This document shows, piece after piece, positions 1-8,667 of a stretch of 64,000 nucleotides of DNA. The notes below the pieces were generated by a model. That model did not search any database. It had not been told where the DNA came from and saw nothing but the letters and a program-made list of their open reading frames with translations. A program made the position numbers and the translations under genes. The stretch spans positions 2,568,502 to 2,632,501 of the forward strand of contig NZ_CP058648.1 in NCBI RefSeq assembly GCF_018141405.1, in the 5' to 3' direction. This DNA comes from Serpentinicella alkaliphila. GTDB taxonomy: Bacteria; Bacillota; Clostridia; Peptostreptococcales; Natronincolaceae. The stretch's first letter is position 1. Every line of letters begins with the position of its first letter.

Positions 1-240
1 ATTAAATATTCTTCCTTGGATGAACCAGATAGTGAATGGTTACTATGTAGTAAAAGTGAAACACTTAAAGATATGGTTTTACAGGGGTATGAATATAATG
101 ATTTGGAAAACAGTTTTATTGTTCACACTAGATTATTTTATTTAGATGAAAATGGTGAACCGACTATTACCCCAATTTTTATGACATTGTTTTTTGAAAC
201 TATAAGCTGGCAAATTAAATACTTATATTTTGATGTGTAA
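1..240 (+). CDS. Partial hypothetical protein (5' end outside window)
   Basis: The reading frame is open from the first base of the window to a TAA at 238-240. The only start-like codon near the edge is a TTG at 16 with no ribosome site before it, so the gene most likely begins upstream and only its last ~79 codons are seen. The residues are acidic and aromatic-rich, with no motif I recognise. A short AT-rich gap follows. Confidence 0.5.
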   Translation: MKYSSLDEPDSEWLLCSKSETLKDMVLQGYEYNDLENSFIVHTRLFYLDENGEPTITPIFMTLFFETISWQIKYLYFDV

Positions 241-343
241 AATTATGTTAAAGTTTGGTAAAATCAATATAGAAGTAATTAACTTAGGTTAGATAGATAA
301 TGATAGCCTAAGTTTTATTTTTATAGTAAAGAGGGGTGTTTAT

Positions 344-478
344 ATGAGTACTTTCGGTTTAATACAATTATTTATAATACTTATATATTTTGCTATCCCT
401 GCATTAGTACTATATTTTATATTAAAATTGGCTATAAAGAATGCAATAAAAGAATTAAAAGATGAAAACATATTATAA
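344..478 (+). CDS. Small single-pass membrane protein, 44 aa
   Basis: An ATG at 344 is preceded by GAGGGGTG at a normal distance and opens a 44-codon frame. The product has a hydrophobic stretch (about residues 5-30: Ile, Leu, Phe, Tyr) followed by a charged Lys/Glu tail, so it should be a membrane peptide with a cytoplasmic C-terminus. It resembles the many short phospholipase-D-nuclease-like or unassigned membrane peptides of Firmicutes, but I cannot name a family. Confidence 0.5.
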   Translation: MSTFGLIQLFIILIYFAIPALVLYFILKLAIKNAIKELKDENIL

Positions 479-550
479 TTTAAAAAGATTAAATTTAGCT
501 AGGGAAAACAAAGAGGTATATAAATAACCAAAGGACGGGGGAGGATGTGG

Positions 551-742
551 ATGCACGAATACAAATTTATAAAAATAGATTTAAAATCTGGTCTTAGAGG
601 TAGAAAGCCACTTCAGGATTATCATGAAGTGATTCATGAACATGCTTCAAAAGGATGGCGTTTAGTACAAATTTTTGCTCCACCAACAATTGGGTATGGT
701 GCAGCCGAATACTTTGAGCTTATATTTGAGAGAAAGAAATAA
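551..742 (+). CDS. DUF4177-family small protein
   Basis: The product is 63 aa and begins MHEYKF. It has the DUF4177 pattern: an N-terminal strand with Tyr-Lys-Phe, a central helix containing an 'N/HEHASKGWRLVQ' type block, and a C-terminal strand ending in FELIFERKK. Two in-frame ATGs lie close together at 545 and 551. The run GGGGAGG ends one base before the first, so the second start, about 6 nt away, fits better. The function of DUF4177 proteins is unknown. The next gene starts 20 nt downstream and may be cotranscribed. Confidence 0.7.
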   Translation: MHEYKFIKIDLKSGLRGRKPLQDYHEVIHEHASKGWRLVQIFAPPTIGYGAAEYFELIFERKK

Positions 743-762
743 CTATAAAGTGAGGTAAGCAA

Positions 763-1482
763 ATGAAAAAGCAGATTATAGCCATGAGCAGTGGTGGGTT
801 TTCTATGCAACCAGCTAACTCAATATTAGACTATTATGTTCTTAATCAAAGCGATAAAACCAATCCTAAGCTGTGTTTTTTACCGACGGCAAGTGGTGAT
901 GATGAAAGCTATATCCTAAAATTTTATAGTTTCTTTAGCAGTCTTAACTGTGTCCCAAGTTATTTATCATTATTTAATCCACCTACTAGTGATTTAGAAG
1001 ACTTTATAATGAACAAGGATATTATATATGTTGGTGGAGGAAATACGAAAAATCTTCTTGCTTTGTGGAAAGAATGGAACCTTCACAATATACTAAAAAA
1101 AGCATATGATTCAGGCATTATTTTAGCAGGTTTAAGTGCTGGTGCTATATGTTGGTTTGAAGAAGGTGTAACGGATTCTATACCAGGTGAACTAACGAAA
1201 TTAGAATGTTTAGGATATCTTAAGGGCAGTAGCTGCCCTCATTATGATTATGATAAAAAGCGCAGGCCTGCATTTCATAGACTCTTAAATTCAAAGGAGA
1301 TACAAGATGGCATAGCCATAGATGATGGAGTGGCATTGCACTATGTCAATGATGAATTGTATAAAGTTATAAGTTCGAGCTACAAGTCTAAAGCCTATAA
1401 GGTTTCCTTAGATGGGGATGAAATAAGAGAAGAACCATTATCTAATATTACATATCTGGTGAATAATGAATTAGGCAAGTGA
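763..1482 (+). CDS. Peptidase S51 (dipeptidase E-like) family protein
   Basis: This is a 239-aa cytoplasmic protein of the S51 serine peptidase family, whose members (PepE, cyanophycinase) have a glutamine-amidotransferase-like fold. The family nucleophile motif is visible as GLSAGAICW with Ser125. A glycine-rich 'VGGGNTKNLL' loop precedes it at about residue 90, and there is a later His in a 'CPHYDYD' segment. PepE itself cleaves Asp-X dipeptides; substrate here is not deducible. The start is supported by GAGGTAAG just upstream. The gene follows the DUF4177 gene closely. Confidence 0.8.
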   Translation: MKKQIIAMSSGGFSMQPANSILDYYVLNQSDKTNPKLCFLPTASGDDESYILKFYSFFSSLNCVPSYLSLFNPPTSDLEDFIMNKDIIYVGGGNTKNLLALWKEWNLHNILKKAYDSGIILAGLSAGAICWFEEGVTDSIPGELTKLECLGYLKGSSCPHYDYDKKRRPAFHRLLNSKEIQDGIAIDDGVALHYVNDELYKVISSSYKSKAYKVSLDGDEIREEPLSNITYLVNNELGK

Positions 1483-1489
1483 ATTTAAT

Positions 1490-1531
1490 TGCATAAATAT
1501 GCAACCATCATCACAACTGTATATTTATGCA
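1490..1531. repeat. Inverted repeat after the S51 gene
   Basis: Arms TGCATAAATAT and ATATTTATGCA face each other across an ~20-nt loop. There is no T-run after either arm, so it is not a clear terminator. It lies between the S51 gene and the lipoprotein gene. Confidence 0.4.
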
Positions 1532-1623
1532 TTGTGGCTTGTAAATTTTGGAGTTATTTAAATGGAACTATTCTTTATATATAATAGTCTAAAGTATATC
1601 TAATTATCTAGGAGGTATTACTT

Positions 1624-2265
1624 TTGATAAAAAAACTAACTATACTATTTTTAATTCTTATCACTATTGTATCATTATTTACTGGATGTGTTTTTGAAAA
1701 AAGACAGGATAACAAAATTGAATATGAGCTAAATGAAGATGGAATCATTAAGCCAGAATTTGCAGAGCAAATAATTCAAGATTCATCACTTGAAGTGATT
1801 ACTGCCTTAAAAAACAGTGATTTTGAAAAATTGTCTACATTTGTTCATCCTACTAAGGGAGTGAGGTTTACACCATATACTCATGTGTCAATAGATAATG
1901 ATGTTGTGTTAACTAAGGATGAAATAAATGAGTTATCAAATGACCAAAGTGAGCTTATGTGGGGATACTATGATGGCATCGGTACGGAAATATTATTAAG
2001 TCCTAAGGAATATTACGAAAAATTCGTTTACAGTGCTGATTTTGCTAATGCTGATGAAATTGGATATAATACAGTTCTTAGTTTCGGTAACGTTTTAGAA
2101 AATCAATTTCAAGTATACGAAACCCCTATAATTGTTGAATATTATTTTCCCGGCTTCGATCCTCAATATGCGGGCATGGATTGGGAAAGCTTAAGACTAG
2201 TATTTGAGGAATCTGAGGGAAAATGGCTACTTGTAGGAATAATTCATAATCAATGGACAATATAA
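1624..2265 (+). CDS. Putative lipoprotein, unknown function
   Basis: The protein has 213 aa. It has a Lys-rich start, a hydrophobic signal of ~15 residues and a lipobox ending in FTGC, giving lipidation at Cys22. The remaining acidic region should lie outside the membrane. It contains Trp/Tyr-rich segments and ends with 'EGKWLLVGIIHNQWTI', a pattern often seen in NTF2-like or DUF4829-type secreted lipoproteins. The start codon is TTG, chosen because AGGAGG lies just before it. A rho-independent terminator follows directly. Confidence 0.65.
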   Translation: MIKKLTILFLILITIVSLFTGCVFEKRQDNKIEYELNEDGIIKPEFAEQIIQDSSLEVITALKNSDFEKLSTFVHPTKGVRFTPYTHVSIDNDVVLTKDEINELSNDQSELMWGYYDGIGTEILLSPKEYYEKFVYSADFANADEIGYNTVLSFGNVLENQFQVYETPIIVEYYFPGFDPQYAGMDWESLRLVFEESEGKWLLVGIIHNQWTI

Positions 2266-2278
2266 ATCATAATATAAT

Positions 2279-2308
2279 GAGGGGTTGCAAAATCCCTCCT
2301 TATTTTTT
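2279..2308 (+). terminator. Rho-independent terminator after lipoprotein gene
   Basis: Stem GAGGG/CCCTC with a 10-nt loop is followed by TTATTTTTT. It sits 14 nt after the lipoprotein stop. Confidence 0.7.
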
Positions 2309-2449
2309 GATACAAAGTGATTTTAAGGAGGTAAAAACAGTTTAGAAAAATAGCATTAAATAGTATTTAAACACAATAAAAAGCATTTTATTCATCTTTA
2401 AATATGCTATTATTAGATATAAGGAGATGATTTTATTTCTGATAAAATA

Positions 2450-3063
2450 ATGACTCAGAAAGAAGCTTGTGAATATTTAAATGTTTCAAGAACCACAATT
2501 CTTAGGTGGGAAGATGAGGGTGTTTTCAGCCCTATTAGAACAGCTGGAAAACATAGAAGATATAAAATAGAAGACTTGGATAGGATGTTAAATAAGAAAT
2601 ACACACATCATACGCTTAAGAATTGCTTAATATATGCTAGAGTTTCAACAAAAAAACAGCAAGAATCAGGAAATCTAGACAGGCAAATAAACAGGTTGAT
2701 GGAGTATGCAGTATTAAATAAATACCACATATCAAAGAAGTAGCTAGTGGAATTAATGAAAACAGGAAAGAATTAATAAAGTTACTTGAAGATATTAAAA
2801 GCTCAGAAATTAATTATTTAATAATAGAGTATAAAGAAAGACTTGCGAGATTTGGTTATAGATATATAGAAGAATATTGCAAATCTCACAATGTCGAGGT
2901 GATTGTTCTAGAGAGTCAAGAAGAAAAAGGTTTAAACAAAGAAATGGTCGAAGATATGATTTCAATAATTACTTCTTTTTCAGCTAGAATTTATGGCAAA
3001 CGAGGTGGCAAGAAAGTCAAAGAAACTTTATTTAGATTAGAAAAAGAAGGTGAAGGCAATTAA
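2450..3063 (+). pseudogene. tnpA: IS607 TnpA serine recombinase, frameshifted
   Basis: The first part (2450-2743) has a MerR-type helix-turn-helix (YLNVSRTTILRWEDEG) followed by the resolvase start 'LIYARVSTKKQQESGN', whose Ser is the catalytic nucleophile. The frame then hits TAG. A second frame continues with 'KEVASGINENRKEL...' through the rest of the recombinase and ends at TAA 3061-3063, overlapping tnpB. A frameshift near 2710-2740 therefore breaks the gene. An ATT at 2435 after AAGGAG is an alternative start. The element is probably unable to transpose on its own. Confidence 0.85.
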
Positions 3064-4507
3064 GACTACCGTTAAGGGCGTATTGATTAATATTTCTAAC
3101 GAATATCTAGACGAAATAAGTGAATTAATGACTGTTTTTTCATCAGCTAAAAGATTCGCATTTAAGAGACTTAATGAAGGAAAGATTAAGAAAGGTGAGC
3201 TCGAAAAATTAATAGCTCATAAGTATGGGATAAATATTCGCCAAAGCAAAGATGCTGCTCAGGCCGCAAGGCAGATGATTGCTTCACAAAAATCATTGAT
3301 TAAGGATTATTATGAAAACTATGCTAGAAAAGTTAAAGCTATAGAAAAACAATTGGAAAAAGCTAAGTCACAGAAAAAAACTCATGCTCTAACTAAAAAA
3401 CTTGAAAAAAGAAAAAAGAAGCAAGAGTTTTATAAAAACCATATAGATAATGACACTATACCTAAAATCATCTTTGGTGGGAGAAATAATTTCATTAGAA
3501 GATGCAAAGGACTAATTTCCAATGAAGAATGGAAAAGCTTAAGAGATAATAACTACTATTCAAGAGGAGATAAAACTAAAAAAGGAAATCCGAATTTAAG
3601 AATAGTTATTACAAACAACATGGCCTTTTTAGAAATATCTACCTTAGAGAAAAATGAAAATAACAAAGCTGTAAAAATAAGAGTGCCTCTATATTTACCT
3701 CAAAAGCTTTCCAAAAAAACAGGTAAAATCAATGGTAGAAACTATAGGCAAATAATTTCAGATTACCTACTAACTGGTGAAGCCTATCAAGTAGAGTTAA
3801 TAAAAAAGGATGACAAAATTTACTGCCACATAACTATAGATGAAAGCAAAATTAGAGAATATAAAGAAGAGTTTAACCTCTTTAACGGGGTTATTGGAGT
3901 GGACACGAATCCAGATGGATTGGCTTTAACGAGGCTTGATAAAGATGGCAACTATAAGTGGTCGGTGTATCTGAAGGAATCAGAATTATTGTATGCACGA
4001 ACTGATAGAAGAGAAAATCTTTGCGGTGAACTAATAAGAAATGTGGTGAATATAGCTAAGTCCGAACAATGTGCTATAGCGTTTGAAGATTTAAAATTCA
4101 AAAACGATAAAGATGTGAAATCTAAATTTGCTAGAACTAAGCACCAGTTTATTTATGGCAAGCTGTTATCAATGCTAGATACTAGAGCTATAAGAGAAAA
4201 TATTCAGCGCTTTAAAGTGAAGCCGCAGTTCACTAGTAAAATAGGTCTTTATAAGTATTGTCATCAGTATGGGCTAGATGTTCATAATGGAGCTGCTTTA
4301 GTTATAGCTCGTAGGGCATTTGGATTTAATGAAAAAATTCCTAAAGTATTAAAAACTAAGTTATTAGAAAAAAGTGAATTAGAGAAATTCAATAAACAGG
4401 TTAACTGGAAAAAGTGGTCAATAATAAACCAAAGAATTAAAAAGAAAGGTGGTGAATATCCTAGTTTGTGGCTAAAGCACAGGAAATTATTGCTTAATAT
4501 ATCATGA
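3050..4507 (+). CDS. tnpB: TnpB, RuvC-type RNA-guided nuclease of IS607 element
   Basis: The product has 485 aa and an intact frame. TnpB proteins use a transposon-end RNA to guide DNA cleavage and are related to Cas12. The three RuvC blocks keep their acidic residues: Asp285 in IGVDTNPDG, Glu346 in CAIAFEDLKF, and Asp410 in YGLDVHNGAAL. The region between blocks II and III, which usually holds a CxxC...CxxC zinc ribbon, is short here ('FTSKIGLYKYCHQYG') and has no second Cys pair. This resembles a zinc-ribbon-less TnpB subgroup. The N-terminal half is Lys-rich and helical. The GTG start overlaps the end of tnpA. Confidence 0.85.
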   Translation: MKAIKTTVKGVLINISNEYLDEISELMTVFSSAKRFAFKRLNEGKIKKGELEKLIAHKYGINIRQSKDAAQAARQMIASQKSLIKDYYENYARKVKAIEKQLEKAKSQKKTHALTKKLEKRKKKQEFYKNHIDNDTIPKIIFGGRNNFIRRCKGLISNEEWKSLRDNNYYSRGDKTKKGNPNLRIVITNNMAFLEISTLEKNENNKAVKIRVPLYLPQKLSKKTGKINGRNYRQIISDYLLTGEAYQVELIKKDDKIYCHITIDESKIREYKEEFNLFNGVIGVDTNPDGLALTRLDKDGNYKWSVYLKESELLYARTDRRENLCGELIRNVVNIAKSEQCAIAFEDLKFKNDKDVKSKFARTKHQFIYGKLLSMLDTRAIRENIQRFKVKPQFTSKIGLYKYCHQYGLDVHNGAALVIARRAFGFNEKIPKVLKTKLLEKSELEKFNKQVNWKKWSIINQRIKKKGGEYPSLWLKHRKLLLNIS

Positions 4508-4793
4508 TACATTGATATTTTAAATATATAAAAGCTAATATCTTGCTAAAGGACACCTAGAAGGAAAAGCCTTTAGCAGCAGTAGATATAAAATTAGGGA
4601 GAGGCAACACTTCTAGTTCTGTTGTACTTAATTACTACATGTAATTAAGGCTTACTGTAAGTATGCGGAGCTTGTAGTCAAGTGACTGCACCTTAGTAGC
4701 TGAATCCTGTGATGCTACCGCTTTTTTAAAAAAGTGAAAAACTACAATAAATAGTAGTTTATGATACTGTTTAGTGCAGTTTTAGAAACCAGG
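4508..4793 (+). ncRNA. Candidate TnpB guide RNA (reRNA/omega-RNA) region
   Basis: After the tnpB stop, ~285 nt remain before the inferred right end. This stretch is less AT-rich and more structured than its neighbours. It contains, for example, CTTACTGTAAG, a TAATTACTACATGTAATTA palindrome and paired TAGTAGC/GCTACC segments. In IS200/IS605 and IS607 elements the guide RNA is encoded over the 3' end of tnpB and the right end, and its guide runs into flanking DNA. By position the guide here would be read from about 4794 on. No ORF is present. Confidence 0.5.
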
Positions 4794-4800
4794 TTTTAAT

Positions 4801-5409
4801 ATGCCATTATCGGTAATTTCGCTACTTATTATATTAGCTTTAATTTTAATACCATTATTTTTTGGGATTAAAAAATTTAATACTAACAGAAAAATATCTA
4901 TTGTTCTACTTTTAATTCCTTTAATAATATTTGGAGTTATATATAACTTCATATATAACTTGATGTACATTACTTCTCCGGAGGCATTAGACCTTGAATT
5001 AATTCAAAAGAATCAAGAGTATTTAGTCAATGGAAGATGGATTAAAAAATTTGAACGATATAGTTATGGCAAGGATTTTATTGCTATACACTTGCCAGAG
5101 GGTACAATTATAAGTAGCTCGAGTTTAAAGAACTTCGAGATAATAAAAGAAGAGGATACATATTTATCAGAGGATCTAAATGCTGTAATTAAGAAAAATC
5201 CGAACTATGATTCTTCAAAGAATATAACATTATTTATGATTGACCTGTCAAGAGAATTTCAGTTTACATTTGAGCTGAACAATTTTTTATCTAAAAATGA
5301 TGTTACTATTCAGTATGTACACGTTTATTATCCACCGATGGACTTTTTACGTTACTGGGTTAAAACAATTAATGGTGTATACGAGGATCCTAAGGAAATG
5401 AATAGGTAG
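4801..5409 (+). CDS. Membrane-anchored hypothetical protein
   Basis: The product has 202 aa. The first ~65 residues form two hydrophobic helices separated by 'KKFNTNRKIS'; the remaining ~135 residues are soluble and mixed. I do not recognise the family. The start is ATG at 4801, but its present upstream sequence has only a weak CAGG. A strong AAGGAGG would be restored if the IS607 element were removed, so translation is probably lowered by the insertion. A membrane metalloprotease gene follows 39 nt later. Confidence 0.65.
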   Translation: MPLSVISLLIILALILIPLFFGIKKFNTNRKISIVLLLIPLIIFGVIYNFIYNLMYITSPEALDLELIQKNQEYLVNGRWIKKFERYSYGKDFIAIHLPEGTIISSSSLKNFEIIKEEDTYLSEDLNAVIKKNPNYDSSKNITLFMIDLSREFQFTFELNNFLSKNDVTIQYVHVYYPPMDFLRYWVKTINGVYEDPKEMNR

Positions 5410-5448
5410 TAATTATAAAAACTAGTTGAAGATGAATGGAGACTAGCT

Positions 5449-5946
5449 ATGAAAAGTTATTTTAGAAGATACTTTTATTTTATTTTAAGTGCATTGACCT
5501 ACATATTGATACACGAAGGTGTACATTTACTTCAAGCTTTTAAATATGGAATTTATGAAGGAATTAGAGTAAATCCATTAGGTATTGAAGTTATGATAGC
5601 TGAGCCACTTACTATTAGTGGGATTAAACTGGCTATGTTTTCGGGACTTAGTAGTATAGTAACTATCTCTATTGGTTATTTTTTATTTTTTTCAACCAAC
5701 GGAATTCTAGGATTAAACAAAAAACCAATTGAAATATACTTATATTACGTTACCCTGTTGTTTATGTTGATTGATCCCCTATATTTATCTATTTTATCTT
5801 TTGTTGTAGGCGGAGACATAAACGGTATTACTTTAGGGTTAAATATATCATATGAGTCTATTAGAATTCTATTTTTTATTATTGCTTCCATAAATCTTTA
5901 TTTAGTTTATAAAAAGCTTTATCCTAAATATGTAATAGTAGCCTAA
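5449..5946 (+). CDS. Putative membrane zinc metalloprotease (HExxH, M50/DUF3267-like)
   Basis: This 165-aa protein has four or five hydrophobic segments and the zinc-protease signature HEGVH at about residues 24-28, inside the first helix. That arrangement is typical of small site-2-protease-like or DUF3267 membrane peptidases. A distal Asp-containing segment ('LIDPLYLSILS') may hold the third ligand, but I cannot assign it firmly. The start is ATG after GGAGACTAGCT. It probably forms a two-gene unit with the preceding membrane protein, and a terminator follows. Confidence 0.6.
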   Translation: MKSYFRRYFYFILSALTYILIHEGVHLLQAFKYGIYEGIRVNPLGIEVMIAEPLTISGIKLAMFSGLSSIVTISIGYFLFFSTNGILGLNKKPIEIYLYYVTLLFMLIDPLYLSILSFVVGGDINGITLGLNISYESIRILFFIIASINLYLVYKKLYPKYVIVA

Positions 5947-5955
5947 AATGCAAAT

Positions 5956-6000
5956 ACTACTAAAAAGAGGACATAGTCTCTCTTTATAGTAGTTATTTTT
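5956..6000 (+). terminator. Rho-independent terminator
   Basis: Long stem ACTACTAAAAAGAG pairing with CTCTTTATAGTAGT, followed by TATTTTTAT. It closes the two-gene membrane unit. Confidence 0.75.
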
Positions 6001-6031
6001 ATAATTACAACCTTTATAACGGAGGACATTT

Positions 6032-6652
6032 ATGAATAAAGAAATGAAAGCTAAATTAATAAGAATTGCTAAACAAAATATTCAAAAAGATTCTTCTTCT
6101 AATGAAATTAATCATGCTATTAGAGTATTAATTAAGGCAGAGTTTATTGCTAAAAAAGAAGGTGGTGACCTTGATGTAATCGTACCTTCTGCTTTGTTCC
6201 ATGATATTTTCTGGTACCCTAAGGGACACTCCAAGTTCAATTATGGTCCTTATGAAAGTGCTGGTTTTGCAGTCAAAGTTTTAAATAAAATAAATGGGTA
6301 TCCCCATGAGAAAATACCCAAGGTGTATAGTACCATTAAACAATGTTCACTAAATAAAAGTATTAAACCTGACTCTATTGAAGCTAAAATACTACGGGAT
6401 GCTGATCGCTTAGATGTAACAGGGTCAATTTCTTTAACAAGAACAATTTCTTCGATGGACCAGGCAGACTGTAAGGTATTTAATTTTGACAAAGGAACAA
6501 TTGAACGGCTTGACAAGAAATTAGACTTTAAAATAGATGTGTTGTATTCTAGCATCGTAAAAATAACTGATTTAATGCATACTACGACCGGAAAAACACT
6601 TGCAGAAAAGAGAACTAATATTCTAAAGAAATATATGATTTATATGAACTGA
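6032..6652 (+). CDS. HD-domain phosphohydrolase
   Basis: The product has 206 aa. It shows the HD superfamily metal motifs: an early His in 'NEINHAIRV', the His-Asp doublet in 'ALFHDIFW' (about residues 59-60), and a late Asp in 'DADRLDVTG'. Length and spacing match the YedJ/YpgQ-like HD hydrolases that act on nucleotides or related phosphates; the substrate is unknown. The ribosome site GGAGG lies 7 nt before the ATG. It is a single-gene unit between two terminators. Confidence 0.8.
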   Translation: MNKEMKAKLIRIAKQNIQKDSSSNEINHAIRVLIKAEFIAKKEGGDLDVIVPSALFHDIFWYPKGHSKFNYGPYESAGFAVKVLNKINGYPHEKIPKVYSTIKQCSLNKSIKPDSIEAKILRDADRLDVTGSISLTRTISSMDQADCKVFNFDKGTIERLDKKLDFKIDVLYSSIVKITDLMHTTTGKTLAEKRTNILKKYMIYMN

Positions 6653-6751
6653 TAAGATACTTCTATTTTCGAGATTACTATATTCAGTATATGAATCAAT
6701 TTTACTTATGATTTTGTTTTCTATGTTGGTAATAGCTATCCTGAATTTCAG

Positions 6752-6791
6752 GATAAAAAAATAATCACCCTGCCCAACCCGCAGTGTGATT
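6752..6791 (-). terminator. Strong minus-strand terminator
   Basis: Read on the minus strand, AATCAC...GTGATT enclose CTGC...GCAG, followed by ATTTTTTTAT. No annotated minus-strand gene ends here other than the very short frame just upstream. Confidence 0.65.
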
Positions 6792-6833
6792 AATTTGATT
6801 TAGTCCATTTGTGGCAACAACACCTTGCAGCAT
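6765..6833 (-). CDS. Candidate 22-aa peptide ending inside a terminator
   Basis: On the minus strand an ATG follows AAAAAGGTAATCG and opens a 22-codon frame, rich in Gly, Asn and Ala, ending AGWAG. Its TGA lies in the terminator stem. AT-rich TATTATATATA just upstream could be a promoter. It could be a real small gene, a small RNA of ~90 nt, or the tail of a lost gene. There is no homology I can name. Confidence 0.3.
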   Translation of the reverse strand: MLQGVVATNGLNQINHTAGWAG

Positions 6834-7643
6834 CGATTACCTTTTTATATATAATACCACATTATTATAAAAAAATAACATAATTTTTTACTTTTCTAGT
6901 AGAGCAAAAGCAAGCTTAAAGTTGAATTCTTTAGAGGAAATGTATATTCGATAGGCGAATAAGATGATGAAACTATGATTGAGACTATTTTATAAATTAT
7001 CTAACAATTATTAAGTGAAGCTATTAAGAAAGATATAGAAATACCTATAGATAAATGTTTAAATGAGGATGAGTTACGGCTTAAGATTAGCACATAAAAT
7101 TAAAAAGTGGGAAAGTCTTAAGTATGTGAAACCAGGATTTATAAAGGCCATTATTACCAGTTTTCTTACCAAAATAACATTTATGAGATATATAAATATT
7201 AATCAACTTTCTAAGTATGATACTTTAAAGAGTGTTAATAGCAAGATTTACTTTAAATAATAAATAGGGCGGAGTATAAGACCAAAATATCATTGGGTTA
7301 ATATACTTTTTATTTTTTAGACAACTATTCCCTAAATATACATTTAAAGAATAGTTGGATTAGACCTTTTTTCCCTTGAAAAAACAACAATTATAAGGAT
7401 AATTTTTAAATTAATTACTTTCCTATTTTATAAATTTATCCAAACTATATCTATTCAATAATATTAATTAAGTAATTATAAATTTGTTTTAGGTCTAGTT
7501 TGTTTTTTTCTGGTAAGGATTTGCTTAAATCATTGTTAATAGTTATTTGTCTTATTAGTATTTGTTTAATTACTTGAGCTTTTTTGTTTTACTTGCTTAA
7601 TTATATTTACTTAAATGTTTATATTGTATCATTCTTCAAGTTT
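6834..7643. other. Gene-poor stretch with decayed coding remnants
   Basis: About 800 nt have no convincing gene. Around 6915-7097 one plus frame reads like a protein (KVEFFRGNVYSIGE, then LLSEAIKKDIEIPIDK) but is broken by several stops, suggesting a decayed gene. A 65-codon frame at 7063 lacks a spaced ribosome site. A hairpin CAACTATTC/GAATAGTTG lies at ~7322-7361. The rest is T-rich. Confidence 0.4.
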
Positions 7644-8320
7644 CTATTGCTCATCACTGGATATTACTGGTTTATCTTTATACAATACTAAACCAATCTT
7701 CAGCAATTTAGCTTTTGCTCTCTCTAAAATATATTTATCTTTAAACTTAATCATTATAGTAAGATAATCAGTAATCGTAACAAATCTATCTCCGTTATTA
7801 AAAAACAACAACGGAAGCCCTTTCACTGCTATCTTACCTTGAATTTCAAATTCAATAAAATTTGTTATTATACCTCCTCTATACTGGTTGTTCCATTGTG
7901 GAATAGGATTTTCTATCCTAGCCTCTTCAAGTAGCACTATATATTCTTTATAATCATTCTGTATCCAGTCATATTGTTTGTCCTCAATTTTGTTGTTATA
8001 GAGAAGCCAATTTCTTTCTAGGTAAGGAGTAACTATTATTTCTTTATGTGCAAATATTATATTACACGCTTGTCTAAACATCTGAAAAAATTTCATTTCA
8101 AATTTAATCCATTGTCTACTTGAAAAAATTATGGGTGCATAAAAATTATTAAGTGAATCGAAACCCCAAGACTCATGAAAGTCAATCATATCAAGGGTCT
8201 TTAATATATCACTGGAAAATCCTAATGTAATAAAGTTTTCGAAATCATCCTCTTCGCCCCACTTATAAAAATATACAGGGACAATGTATTAAGCATCTTA
8301 ACCATAGATATTGATTTCAT
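7644..8320 (-). pseudogene. Uncharacterised protein gene with an N-terminal frameshift
   Basis: The long frame (7644-8189) extends upstream without a start as far as a TAA near 8290. A separate frame starts at ATG 8320 with AAGGAAG before it and reads MKSISMVKMLNTLSLY. Joining the two near 8270-8290 gives one continuous acidic, aromatic-rich protein of ~225 aa. The simplest reading is a single-base indel in the fourth exon-sized tenth of the gene. The protein has no motif I recognise. It could also be a sequencing error. Confidence 0.5.
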
Positions 8321-8494
8321 AATTAATCTTCCTTTTTTATATAAGATTTATCTTATTATTATCCCCAACGCCCTTAGCACTAATATTATTATTTTAAGAG
8401 AAAATCATATTTAATCCTTTATTATAAATATATTTTAAATTATTAGACTTATTTCTACAAATTAAAATGTATATTATGTAAGCGCTATATCAAA

Positions 8495-8620
8495 TGTCGA
8501 CAACTGAGACTATCGAATTTCGACAATATATTTCCAAAGAAAAATGTTGTCGAAATTAACATATTGCTATATTCGACAAACATTATAGGGCAATTGTTGC
8601 ATGTTAGTGTACTTTCGACA
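8495..8620. repeat. Cluster of TTCGACA/TGTCGAA motifs, including a perfect inverted pair
   Basis: Five copies of the core TTCGACA, TGTCGAA or TGTCGA occur in ~125 nt (8495, 8519, 8548, 8572, 8614). Two of them form perfect 11-bp arms, AATTTCGACAA (8516-8526) and TTGTCGAAATT (8547-8557). The cluster lies in a gene-free stretch between the frameshifted gene and the redox operon's terminator. Repeated sites of this kind suggest a DNA-binding protein or recombinase. Confidence 0.5.
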
Positions 8621-8667
8621 TTTTTTAATTCTATTAATTGATAATACATATCACATGAAAATCAGAT

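Larger units (their letters stand above)
2332..4793 (+). mobile_element. IS607-type element (defective TnpA, intact TnpB)
   Basis: The element carries a MerR-like HTH/serine-recombinase gene overlapping a tnpB gene, the IS607 layout. No terminal inverted repeats or target duplication are expected in this family, which inserts at GG dinucleotides. The boundaries are inferred: the left flank ends TTTTAAGGAGG (2331) and the right flank resumes as TTTTAATATG after a GG at 4792-4793. Joining the flanks rebuilds AAGGAGG, 7 nt, ATG, a perfect ribosome site for the gene at 4801. The insertion therefore split a ribosome site from its start codon. Exact ends carry a 2-bp ambiguity. Confidence 0.75.

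Noticed and set aside
6736-6754. Palindrome ATCCTGAATTTCAGGAT as a plus-strand terminator for the HD gene
   Set aside because: It is followed by A's, not T's, on the plus strand.
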